Shown piece by piece: positions 35,171 through 47,144 of a DNA stretch of 64,000 nucleotides. Location: NCBI GenBank assembly GCA_011800805.1, contig MPNW01000101.1:399894-463893 (forward strand). The letters run 5' to 3'. The stretch's first letter is position 1, and each line of letters starts with the position of its first letter. A program made the translations under genes and the position numbers. Under the pieces are notes generated by a model. It was not told the DNA's origin and made no database searches. It saw nothing but the letters and a program-made list of their open reading frames with translations. The DNA is from Hirudo medicinalis. Lineage: Eukaryota; Annelida; Clitellata; Hirudinida; Hirudinidae.

Positions 35171-36028
35171 CACCCAGTTCTTTGAGGGAAATAACTAGCT
35201 GAAGGACGTATAATAATAATATTATAAATAACTATAATATATTAATATAATAATAAATTATAATATATACAATAAGATTGTTATATAACTGTTGTTGTGA
35301 ATTTAAATGTAATTGTTATTTTTTTATTTATTATTATTAACTAATAAAATCGAAACAACGCAGTGAAGTTTGTTTCTGGATCTCCTTAAATTAATCTTTT
35401 GATTTCTTGATATCGCACAATAACTGCACAATAGATGATGCTTGAGAACTTTAAGTGTTTGCTGTTGTTGTGTTATTTTATTGTTGTCAAAATATTGTTA
35501 TTATTTGTGATATTATTATGTTTTATTATTATTATTATTATTCTTGACGTTTTTCACCATATTCATTACAAATGAAATAATTCTAATGATTTAAAGTATT
35601 TGAAACCTTAAATCGACAATTTTAAATGAAAGTTATGTTCCGACATATCACTTATCAATAACAATTTGCGTCGGCCAGCATACGAATCCATGTTGATAAA
35701 CAAAAAATCAAGACAGTCTATTTATATAGGCCAACCATGGTTCTTCTTTGATGCCTATATTTAGAAACATTACATTTATTTTTGCTTCGTAATTGGCTAA
35801 ACTCATGTGACATGTTCGAGTCTTTCATCGGAGTTCCTCTTGACTATGACGTCATTCGTTTCTTAAACGCTGATTGGTTCTTGGAAATATTTTATGAATT
35901 TAATTTCGAGTTTGAGTTTTCCAAGTTCTTGAAAAATGAATAATTATTACATTCAGAATTATAAAATAACAATTTAATGATAATATTATATTTATGGAAT
36001 TGTGATCGCAATTAATTTTAAGAAGACG

Positions 36029-36300
36029 TTATAAGTAAATATTACTGGGATTATTCCCAGTATATATATATATATATAAATTNCTTCTATTCATCACTAG
36101 GGTGGTGTCATCCATGAACGCCTTCAACGAAGGCATGTACAAACCCTTACCTAAATGCGCCTCTGGAACATTAGACCCAACTGCGTTGAGTAGAAGTTGC
36201 ATCGCTAGTATGAAAAGGGAGGGGGATATCGCGCACCCCATCAAGGAGTTTGGGCCGAAACGTTCGGTGACGGGGGCACTCCTCTGACGATTCCCTGTCG
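36029..36300 (-). pseudogene. Non-LTR-type reverse transcriptase fragment
   Basis: Minus strand encodes MGCAISPSLFILAMQLLLNA and, about 25 residues on, KAFMDDTTLV. These match the RT palm block after the QG..SP motif and a (Y/F)xDD catalytic block with M in place of the usual A. Only about 80 residues remain; the frame is cut by the N at 36083 and a TA repeat. It is a dead fragment. Confidence 0.65.
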
Positions 36301-36441
36301 GTACGCTCCGTGGTAGGAGTTTCTCATTACATTATATCAATGAAGTTGTTTAGTAATATGTGCTACTCTCAGAGGCCTTTATTGAAATGTGAAATATTCT
36401 TGAGAGATTTTTCAAGCACAAAACTGTGTTCTTCACAACAG

Positions 36442-39400
36442 GTTCACAGTAGAACTGTGTGAGTCCATACAGGTGCAGTCAGTGGAACTCGGGAACATGG
36501 AATTCTTTTCCTCGCTCCCACAGTCGTTTGACATTCACGTCAGCGAAAGGTTAGTTCGTCGAGCCGTCGCGAGCGCGTTGCTGTGCGGCATTGTCGTTTA
36601 CTTCTGTTTAAACGAACCCTTTTGTGGCCGGCAGATCCGTTGGCCGTGTTAACGATTATTGATTTTTTATCGTTTTATAATCTCATGATATCATTGGTTA
36701 TCTAGGTTTCCAGTGAAAGAGTGGATCAATGTCGGGACTTTCCTGGCGAAGAATGAGCGAACCATCCAAAGTTTTCCTGTTGAAATGAGCCTCACCTACG
36801 TCAAGTACATCAGGGTTGATGTCCTCTCCCACTATGGCAGCGAACACTTCTGTCCCCTCAGCATTCTCAGGTTATCATTTATGAACTTTCAAACAACGTT
36901 TTTAAAGTGTTTTTAATTATCTTATCTGCATAGTTAACTGTTTAGTTTAACTTTTGTGTTTTTCATTGTTTTTTGATGATTAGATTTGTTTACTTTGCCT
37001 TCAAATTTATATTTACTTTGTCAGTTAAAAAATTTCTTCATTCAGAATAATTTTGGTGTATGAAATCTTCTCAGGGTTTTTGGAGTGTCATTGGACGACG
37101 ATGACGAGGTTGAGGTCAGCCAGGACGAGACGGATTACTCGGACATCATCGACGTAGTCCCTGTCGATTTGGGCAGTCGGAAGGCCAGCAACCTATTTTC
37201 CAAAGCCACAGGTCGATGCCCCTGCTGTTTTGTGCTGCTGATATTTTTACTGTGTCACTTTTGCCAGACTTTCAATTATTGCTCTTATTGTAGCCAACAT
37301 TTTAATTATAGAATCTTCTTTATTAATAATTAACCATTGTTCTTATCATTGTTGTTATTGAGTTTCTTGTTATTTACAGACACAGTAATAAGCATCATGA
37401 AGACAGTCCTGCCCTCTTCTGGTAGCCAATCACAGGACATCACCAATGGCACAGACAACCAATTTCAAGCTATGAATACAAAGCACAGGTACTTAATACT
37501 AATATTTTTGTACTAATATTTTGTGACTCTAAATTGTTTGATGATTGTTTCAAGAATTTTTGCATTTTCACTTTGAACTATTTTTAATTAGCTTATAATT
37601 ATTCATCTTTTGTTATTCAACTATTATTGTGAATGGTAATTCTTTCAGCAATGCTGCTACTGAAGACAGGCTCAAAATTCCTTTAAAAGGTAGGTTTACA
37701 ACATCCTGGCCCACCATGTCTGGTTGTTAAGTTTCCTGTCTTTAAGGCCAAGGCTTGGTCGCCAACCAAAACACAATTGTGCATCGGGATGTTATTGAAC
37801 TGTCATTTGCTTTTATTTGTACAATTCATCTCTGTGCAAATTTCATTCACGCTGAGAAGATTTGTAAGAAGGATTGTGATTTTTTAAATAATCTTTGTCT
37901 ATGAATATCCAATTATGCTCTCAACGTTTATTTTCTGTTTGCAGCACTAGAAATTATTAATATTTCCATTGATTTTCAGAGGACAATCTGGACAGATGCC
38001 TTATTGATTTTGAATCTGTGCCCCAACACCACCCCAGAAGAAATTCACTTTACACCGATCCATTCTGCAGTTACTACAGACTTCTCATTGATAGGCCATT
38101 TCTGGCAATCTGTCCTAAACTCGTGGACAAATATTCCACTGCTGTGCTTAAAAATGCTTCAACAAAAGAGGACAAGGGCTCCAAACCTTCATTCACCAAC
38201 AAAGACAATGTTTTTGAATTAAATACAAATGAGGATCGAGATGGTAATGCCAATGTTCAGACATTGAATAAAGTGTCATCAACTCTAAATGATAAATCTG
38301 CTTTGAGTGAAGCAGATGATAAGACCTCCAATCAACAATTAGAAGAAGCTGCTAAACTGGCTTCAGAGACTGGCATTGATAAATCAATTGTTTGCAATGA
38401 ATCACTTGTTAAAGAGAATACTCTTGGAGATAACACTGGAGGTTTTTCTGAAGAAAATTCCAGAAGTCATGATTTGGATGGCTCAAAAAAGCTAGCAAGC
38501 AATGCATCCAATGCCTCGAAGAAAGGGGAATCGATCGTTCAGTCCGACGTAAATGGTGAAGGTGGAGATGTGTCAGTCAATCAAAAAAAGGAAGTTTCTA
38601 ATGAAGGGACTGCTGCTCCAAGATTGGAACCTCTGAAGGATTACGAATTTGATGCCTCAAACCTCGATGATGTCACTTATCAGAAGCTGTCATCCAAAGG
38701 AAAGGAGTCCGTTTTTGCCAAGCTGAAAAATCGAATCAAAAACCTTGAAATCAATCTAAACCTCACAAACAGGTTCAAGAAGCTTTTGCTATCAATTTTG
38801 CAACAGTTATTTGCACTAGAACCAAATAAATTATGCTAATGGTTCATGTGAGTCACAATTTATTTAAATGCAGATACTTGGAGGAGTTGAGCCAAAGATA
38901 TAAAAAGCAGACAGAAGAGATGTACACCTCCCTCAACAAGACTATCTCAAAACTCATCAACACTGCCAAGTCTGCAGAAGAAAGGGTCAGTTGATTGAAA
39001 GTTAGATTTTGAATAATTGACCGAACTTTTTTTGTCGTTGCCAGGATCTGAGGCAACAGGACAAGATTCAAAGTCTTGAAGTCAGATTTTCCAACCTCAC
39101 AACTGTGTTCTCTTCACTTCATAGGGCCCTTCAAAATGTACATTCGCAGGTGATGCTACTGTGTCTTATAATGACATACACTGGGCCATTACAATAACAA
39201 ATGGAATATAATATAAACAACTTCAAGGAATTAAAATTTTCAGTAGTGAAAATATTAATGGTAGGTCCTGGAGAGACATCTGATGATGATGGCAGTGGAG
39301 TTTGCACTGTTTTTTGCCCTCCTGACCTATTTCCATGGTAACAGAGGACAGCCTATGGATCTCCAATCCAGGAGATCTTCAGCCCCAGCCATCCCAGGAA

Positions 39401-41296
39401 AGGTTGTGACATCCGATCCATCAAAGATAACCTCAAAAAGCCAGGGAGATGCAGGGACTCTCACAGACATGCAGGATGAGGAGGCTTCAGGTAAGTTTGG
39501 GGTGGAGCTACAACCTTTTAAATATTCTTTTGCACCTCATTTGAGCAGAGGTGAACATTGTTATGTTGTTGTTATGTGATGTTAGGTTTGATCAGTCAAC
39601 ATTTACTATGTGCACAGATAGATCATTTTATCATTGTAATCAGGCAATGATTTTGGGCCTTAATTCCGCTATGAATTGTCATATCTTTTGTAGAATTACC
39701 AAAGCAACTGGAAGTAACCAAGATCAACGATGGTGGTGCTGATGGCAGTCTGAATAACTTGACTTCAAGTCCTCCTGTTGACAATGGAGTTGTAAAAGGT
39801 GGGATTTGAAAACTCCATTGTGACTTTTGATTTCTCATTTGAATGTTTCTTAAGCCAGCTTGGAAATTCATTTATTTTTCTTCAGTCGGATCTTATTTTT
39901 TCTTAGGAGGTTTGAATTTTCCCCTCTCTGGTCCATCTCTTGTCAAGGTAAGTTACTCACAATAAATTAATTATGTAATTATAATATTAATTAGGTTATT
40001 AAAAAGATGATCAGTGGATTGACATTCTTGTTCAAATTCATGAACTGTGCTCCAAAAGTAGATGAAATGATTGAAAATTATGGAGATGTTTGATGTTTGA
40101 CTGATTGGTTGCTTAGCAGCATAATGACAACCAATCTCAATGGTGAGTTAAAGTGTTGGTGGGTTGCATAACTTTGGTGTTGTTAGGGAATGCTAAATAT
40201 TATTGGAGTTCAGAGTTCAGAGTAGTTATTTGAAGCATTATTCAAGATACGTGTAAAATCTTAAACTAAGTTATTTTGATCTAGGTTTTAATCGAGGGTT
40301 ATGTATTTTCCATTAAACTATTTGTTATTGACGTGATTTTAGTGGCGCATAGTTTCTTACTAGGAGTTTGTTTCAACATTCATTATACTTGTTTTTGATT
40401 CACTTTGTGACTTGTTTTGTGAAATCCAACAACTCACCTTTTCAATCACAGAATTTTGAATTAATCAAATTATTTTTAAATTGATCTTCTTTTAAATGTT
40501 CAATGATCTTTCTTTTGATTGATTTCTCTGACATTTTCACCATTTAATTTGATAAATCTTTCAAAAGTTGAGTTTCAAAGTTATAGGTTGAACTTATTCA
40601 GAATCATTTTGATGAGCATGTTAACATTTGATTAGTTCTTGATCATTAACATTTCAGTTTCAAAATGATTTGAAGATTATTTTCATGCAGATTGAGAATG
40701 GTATCTGTAACCTCCAGAGGTCTTCTCCAAAAGATGGGACTTGTGCACAAACCATCGATTCAATCAATGACAAACTGGTTTTTGTAGCCAGTGAAAAATT
40801 GTTGCATCACAACAGAAAGACAGCTAATGAAGATATTGTTTCAGATACACCTTCTTCCATTCAGCACAAAACAAATTGCAAACTCCACAGCAGACCTCAT
40901 GATACAAACTCATGCAATATGCACTGTGATAGAATTTTTAAGGACTATAGTGGTGTTGACATTAATTGTTCTAGTCAAGTTGACAGTCCATTTCCAAATG
41001 GTAATTTCAGGAAGGAAGAGTTTGAAAACCCAAAATCAAAGTCGATCGATGTTGAAAGAGAAATTTCTTCATCTCAAGTTTTAATGGAAACATATCCGAT
41101 GCATCTTAAAAGGAGAGCAAAGAGAAGAACTTATTGTTTTCCATCTGACAAGGGTCTCAGATGGACTCGAAATTTTTCCAATTATTTAGGATCCAGAACG
41201 ACAAATGAGCTGGTGCGCCATTACTTCCCTAGGGATTCGGTGGTCATCCGCATCGGCTTCAAACCTCGAATTTCTTCTTCCGGTTCTGATGCTTAA
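36442..41296 (+). CDS. SUCO: SUCO/osteopotentia (SLP1 family), 5' end missing, 12 exons
   Basis: Membrane protein of the ER/nuclear envelope with a SUN-like domain; in vertebrates needed for collagen secretion in bone. Exons: 36442-36549, 36706-36870, 37075-37211, 37380-37488, 37649-37689, 37980-38772, 38874-38985, 39045-39149, 39265-39490, 39694-39798, 39907-39947, 40691-41296, all in phase. The first exon enters the SUN domain at [19 protein letters not shown]; then [16 protein letters not shown] and [17 protein letters not shown] follow the family closely. The coiled-coil block [19 protein letters not shown] ... [17 protein letters not shown] is strongly conserved, followed by a hydrophobic segment in exon 39265 ([14 protein letters not shown]). 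The C-terminus is [19 protein letters not shown]. The signal peptide, N-terminal region and first half of the SUN domain are not found upstream. Confidence 0.9.
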
Positions 41297-41549
41297 TTCT
41301 GTATTTGTTGCGATGTTGTGTCGATTATGCATAATGATTTTGAAGTTTGAAGTGGTCTTTGTAATAACAACAATAATACGACCTACCTAGCTTCTCGTTG
41401 TTAATCTTGTGATTTGGGGGAATGCTAGTTTTAGCCTGTCACTTTTTAAATCACTTGTATGCTCTTTTATAGTTTTTGTCCTTGATCTGATATTCGAACT
41501 AACTCATATTAAGTGGGAGGGTATCTATACTATTATTTTCATTGGTTAC

Positions 41550-41555
41550 AATAAA
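41550..41555 (+). terminator. Candidate AATAAA polyadenylation signal of SUCO
   Basis: aataaa 254 bp after the SUCO stop codon. The 41297-42313 interval otherwise contains 3' UTR-like and AT-rich sequence, with no further exon seen before VPS33A. Confidence 0.4.
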
Positions 41556-42313
41556 GGCTATCTATTTATAAAGGCTATATATTGTAAATATTATCACTGC
41601 TAAGGAAAGTTTCAGCAGATGTGAGTATTATCGAGAATGTTGTGATTCTTCTACTGCAGTGATATCATCATGTGATATGAATGTGTAAATACAGTGGAAG
41701 CAGCCGATTTTTGTTTTTCATTTTGCTTGAATATCCTTTGGAGTGTCAGATTTTAGAAATATTTATTTTTTTTATATATTTATTTAGTTTACATCTGATA
41801 AAAGTCAGGCCAGGGTATAGCATAAGCTATGAGATGAAACTTCGAACGCAAGGCCGATCGAACTTGGATCCGCGGAAATGGTGTTGGGGAGCGTGTGCCC
41901 GTGGGGCCGTATGTTAACCTATTTTAAAATGATTTGTTTCATGCAAGCGAGCGCTTTATTTAATTTTAGGTAGGGTTAGATTGTTTGTATAATTACAGCC
42001 TTATACATCGCTATGATTATAATAAGAATTTGTCGACGTATTTACTTTATTTATTGGATGCATTTCACTCGATTTTATTAATTACAATGACAATTTAAAA
42101 ATTAAACATCTTTTATCCGATTTAATATTAATGTATGTTGTAATTTGTTTAACTTTTATGCGATCAGGTCATATGATCGTGTTTTTGTTTTGTTCCCGTT
42201 ACATTTATCATTGTTGTTTGTAGGATTGCTAGTTTCGATGTGCTTCACCGAGCCGTGCATTTATTACTTTTCATAGAAAATTTTAGCTTGATATTTTTTT
42301 TTATATTGTAAAA

Positions 42314-45300
42314 ATGTCCGATGGTAAAATAAATACCTCACTTATTACAAATGCATATAGAGATGAGTTCTTGGATTATTTAACTTCCGTGCAGGATGAT
42401 AAGGTTCGTAAATTGGTTTATTAAACTACGCTAACATACAATTAAATGATATAATTAAAATGTTTGGATAGTGATTTATAAATGTATGACATGTATGTGG
42501 CATGCTTATAAGTGCATGTTGATTTAATGCTAATCATAAATCTTTCACAAAGCAATAGAGATTGTTACTAAATTTGTGATTGATTTGTGACAGGTGGTTT
42601 GGACTTTAATTTTGGTTCTTTATTTTTTTAAGCTTTGGTAATGAAACATATTGTAACTGCTTTAAAGAGTTGTGATCTGAAATCAATTTTGCAAATTTAC
42701 ATTTGAAATTTGTTTGTAGACTATTGTTTGGGATGAACCACTAACTCAATCTTTCAACATGTTCACCAATACTTCATCCATTAAGGTGAGGCTATTTATA
42801 GGCAACATTGGTAATAATATCATAGCAAAACGATAATTTCTAAACATATTATTAATTTGATAAATGGCAGCAGCAATTTCAGTGGTGACAAAGTAATATG
42901 TAATACAATTGGTTGGAAATGTCAACAGAGCACAGGTGTAGAGGGCATGGTGTACTTGGACACAGAGAGGCCATCTTGCAAGACCCCAAACTTCATCTTC
43001 ATAGTCAGACCTCAGTTATTTGTCATGGAGAAGGTGGCTTCATTTATCCTGAGAATCAAAAAGTGAAATTAACTTTATTGTCGATTGGCATAAAAAATCA
43101 TTAATTTGTAGTTATGCCTAAGTATTACAAAATATTATTTATATTTGTATCTAGCGATCTGTAATGATCGAGTTTTGATAAATATATTCGTTAGTGCATG
43201 TTTAATTTGCCATTTACTTTTGTGCTATTTAACCAACCTACATCAACATCAACTCTTTTTATGTCCTTTAACATGTTCTTCCTTCCACAAATGTGATTAG
43301 GAAGCCATTAGTTGGAGGAATAATCATTAATGAATATTCAAGATGTCATTTTTCAGGGAGGAGAAACCATTTGAGGTGGAAAAAAAGAAATTTCACATCT
43401 TGTTTGTTCCAAGGAGGAGTCTTATGTGCGAGAAGAGGTTAAAGGTAGTGGTTGTCATTTTATTCATGAGATCATTAAAACCCATTAAAACCATTACCAT
43501 TTTCAGGATCTTGAGGTCCTAGCACACATCAAGTCCATTGACGAACTGCCACTCGACCTCTTCCCTCTTGATAATGATCTCCTCACTATGGACCTGGAGA
43601 ACTCGTTCAAGGTATAACATTTAATGAGTGTGATGAATTTTGCAATAAAAGTAATTGGTTTATTCACAGAAACTTGTTAAAATTGTTGGCATTAAAATTA
43701 ATTTCCATGTGAATGGTTTTAGGAGTGCTTCCTGGACAACAATCCTTCTTGTTTATACAACATTGCCAAGTCTTTGACCTTCCTGCAGTCCCTCTATGGT
43801 GTCATCCCCAATCTTGTCGGAAAGGGAGATATGGCTAATGTGAGGGAAGGTTTGCTATTAATATTAAATAATTAGATGATAATGAATAAACCAAAACAAT
43901 AAACATACAATAATATGTCTCCTGCAGTGCAGTGGTTGTAGATTTATTTACTTACATTTAATTTGTGCTCCTAAAACAAGGTGCGTCTTATACACGGGGA
44001 AATACGGTATTTAAGACAATGTTGCTACTTAACTAACATCAACATCATGGTAACAAATTGCAAGTTCAGTATTATCAACCCTCCAATTGATAATCCAGAG
44101 AGTCATCGATATCATGCTGAGGATGAAGAAGGAGATGGAACCCCACGAGCCCAACATACCTCCTCGGATTGATAACCTTCTCCTCCTGGACAGAATGGTC
44201 GATCCAGTGACTCCACTGATGACACAACTGACCTATGAGGGGCTCATTGATGAATTGTTTGGCGTCTCCAAGGGTAGTACTGCAATGTGACTTGAAATTT
44301 TGATCCAAAGTGACAATTTATTATTATTATTATTTTTAATATTATTAAATTTTAAAGTTATTTTATTGCTTTTACATACTGATAATTGATCAGTAAACTG
44401 TCGTAACTTCTATCTCAAACATCTTCCATTGCCACAACAAAAGGTTCAGTTAGTCTTCCTGCCAGCAAATTCACTTCTGAACAGCAAACCTCAGAAGGCA
44501 GCACAAACCCTTTTGAATCATCATCTTCGGAGATGAAAAAGATTCCACTGAATTCATCAGAGCAGCTCTTTGCCGACCTGAGGGACAGAAACTTCAATGC
44601 GGTCGGGTCATTCCTTTCTCAGAGGGTCAAACTGCTTAGAGTCGAGACTGATGTAAGGCTCTTGGATGTGTTTTATGTGCATTCATCAATATTTTTCCTC
44701 AGATATTTACTTTTTTATGTCAATTCTTTATTCTAGGATGGTTGCTTTTGTGCTGTTACAACCATTACTCACATGGATGATGTTTGTTTATCTTTATTAT
44801 CATCCTTTTTGCAGGAAAGACATGCAGCTAAGTCAGTGGGAGAGATCAAAAAGTTTGTCTCGAAACTTCCTCACATTCAGGCTGCTTCTGCTGCCCTCAA
44901 CATACGTTGGTATTAGTTAATCTCATTGAGTTAGTAATGCAAATAATTTTAAAAAAATACATTGCTATTGAAACAGACACAACAATTGCACAGATGATTA
45001 AGGACATTGTGTCAGAGGATGATTTCAGAGATTGGATCCTGGAGCAACATGGTGAGTTGGGGCCTTAATGATTGATTAATGACTGCCTGCATCGAGTAAC
45101 AGTCTGATTCAACCATTTGCAATTCATTAATTTTTTGTAGAATACCTGGAAGGAAAGGATATTGACAAGAGCAGGAGTCTCATTGAAGATGCAATCTTGA
45201 ATAACGAGCCTTTTGTGAAAGTGCTGTTTCATGATGTCACCAGTTATTACGATGACAATATATTTCATTTGTTGTCGAGCACATTGTCGCAGTTATAATA

Positions 45301-47144
45301 AGTCATGAGAATATTAATTGGCAATTATTATCAACAATTAATTGCTTTTTGGATGAACATTAGTATGTTATAAATTGTCTTAGTTATTAGAATTTTCCCA
45401 TCACCATCAGGTCTTGAGAATGATATGCCTGCAATGCATCTGCAATGATGGCTTTAAGCCAAAGCTGATGGAATTTTACTTAAGAGAACTCATACAGGTG
45501 AAGTATTGTTGATTAAAACAAATTGATGTTGCTAATGATTACCTTCATCTTTTCCATCATTCCAGAACTACGGCTACCACCACATTGCCACCTTGAGCAA
45601 CCTCGAAAAGGTGGGAATTCTAAGGACTCAGGATCAGACAAAGACCTTTGCCACAATTGCAAAAGCCTTCAAATTGCTCGTCAGGGGCACCAATGAGTCG
45701 GTGAGTCCATCCTGCTTTTTGGATGAACATCAGCATGTTATTAATATCACACATCATTATTGATAACACCTACCATCATTATAACCTGAGTTGATGTTGT
45801 CATCATATTAATTTTAATATCAACCTCCTATAAATTGTACTTTCCCTCTGTTTAAGCTCTTAAATGCTTGTTAATTTCTTATTTCTAACCCATTCTCTTC
45901 ATGGTTTTGTTTATCCTTTCAATTAATCTTTTGGCTGGCTCTCCTAGTGGGATGCAAATCTCTTTGGACATTGTCATTACTTTTGCATTTCAGTTATCTT
46001 TGTGTTTTAGTCTTCTTTGCTTATGTTTGATATTCATAAAATAAAAAATTCAAATCAATTATTTTAATGTTATTTATTATTAACAATATTGAATTATGGA
46101 ATAATATTATAATTGAATATTGAAAGTTAGCATCAATGTTATTGTCATTATTCTTGACTTCAGCTTAGCCTAACCAAAATTCTAAGGCTGATGTTTATTC
46201 ATTATTACATTAATTAAATTATTAAGAATATTAGTATTGAAATGGTATACATCAGTAAAAACCTTAGAACCATGCAAATCGAACTTGGTTTAGTAATGGC
46301 AATTAATCACTTGAATCAGAGACCTGAGGACGTTTCGTACGTGTACAGCATTTATGCTCCGCTGAGTGTGAGGCTCACTCAACTCTATAACAAGCTCAAC
46401 TGGAGATCAATCACTGACTCTGTCAATGACATTCTGCCTGGAAAGATGAGGGCTGAGATTCAACCTGTACCAGCCTGGCTTCAGAAAAGAGGTAGTTATA
46501 GTTTGTCTAATCTGTGCAATGAATGTGGTAGAAGCATTATCAAGATCAATACCTTCAGATGAAACTGAGGATCAAGGAAGACCAGGAGGTCAGGGTCATA
46601 AAGTCACTCTTGTTTTCTTCATTGGCGGAGTGACGTTTGCAGAAGTTTCAGCTTTCAGGTTCCTCTCGCATCTTGACGACGGTATGCAAAAGCTATTATT
46701 GTGAACATTGTGCATCTGTGAATCCCCATTTCACTCAAAGCATTTGTTCATTCTATTAACATTTTGCTTATTATTATTATTATTATTATTATTATTTGTA
46801 GCTAAAACATCCACTTTTTTAATAGTTGATGAGTACCCCAAACCAGTTTTAATTGAGAATCAATGTTTTGTAGCTGTTATGGTGCCCTCTTAAACCTTTT
46901 ACTTGCTGCTCTCTGAGGTTGTAATCATGCGTAATTACTGATTTAAACTTTACCAGGGTTTTTGAGGGTTGAGGGTGATGCAGTTCAACTGCACATGGAC
47001 ACTCAAAATTCAAGAGTATCTTTCATCTTTTCAGGTACCACTTCTTACGTCATCGCCACAACCAACATGATCAACGGCAACACATGGCTCGAGTCCATTT
47101 CGGAGAACCTAAAGAAAGAATCTCTGAATCCATTCTTAGACTAA
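42314..47144 (+). CDS. VPS33A: VPS33A, Sec1/Munc18 subunit of HOPS/CORVET, 16 exons, 618 aa
   Basis: SM protein that, with VPS16, forms part of the HOPS and CORVET tethering complexes and promotes SNARE assembly on endosomes and lysosomes. Exons: 42314-42403, 42720-42785, 42929-43062, 43357-43444, 43507-43611, 43723-43839, 44099-44273, 44444-44652, 44815-44905, 44977-45051, 45141-45220, 45411-45497, 45566-45700, 46320-46491, 46559-46681, 47035-47144; 1857 nt in phase. Diagnostic stretches: [42 protein letters not shown] at 226-240, [13 protein letters not shown] at 243-255, [46 protein letters not shown], and [17 protein letters not shown] near the C-terminus. It fits VPS33A better than VPS33B throughout. 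Length is close to the human 596. Expected partners are not in this window. Confidence 0.95.
43975..44012. mobile_element. Possible DNA-transposon end, VPS33A intron 6
   Basis: aaggtgcgtcttatacacgg followed by ggaaatacggtattt resembles the terminal sequence of pogo/Tigger-like elements seen in many animals. Only one end is recognisable and I see no matching inverted end nearby, so this is tentative. Confidence 0.35.

Noticed and set aside
42314..47144. VPS33B instead of VPS33A
   Set aside because: The stretches around [24 protein letters not shown] and the C-terminal YVIATT..NG..WLE all fit VPS33A better.
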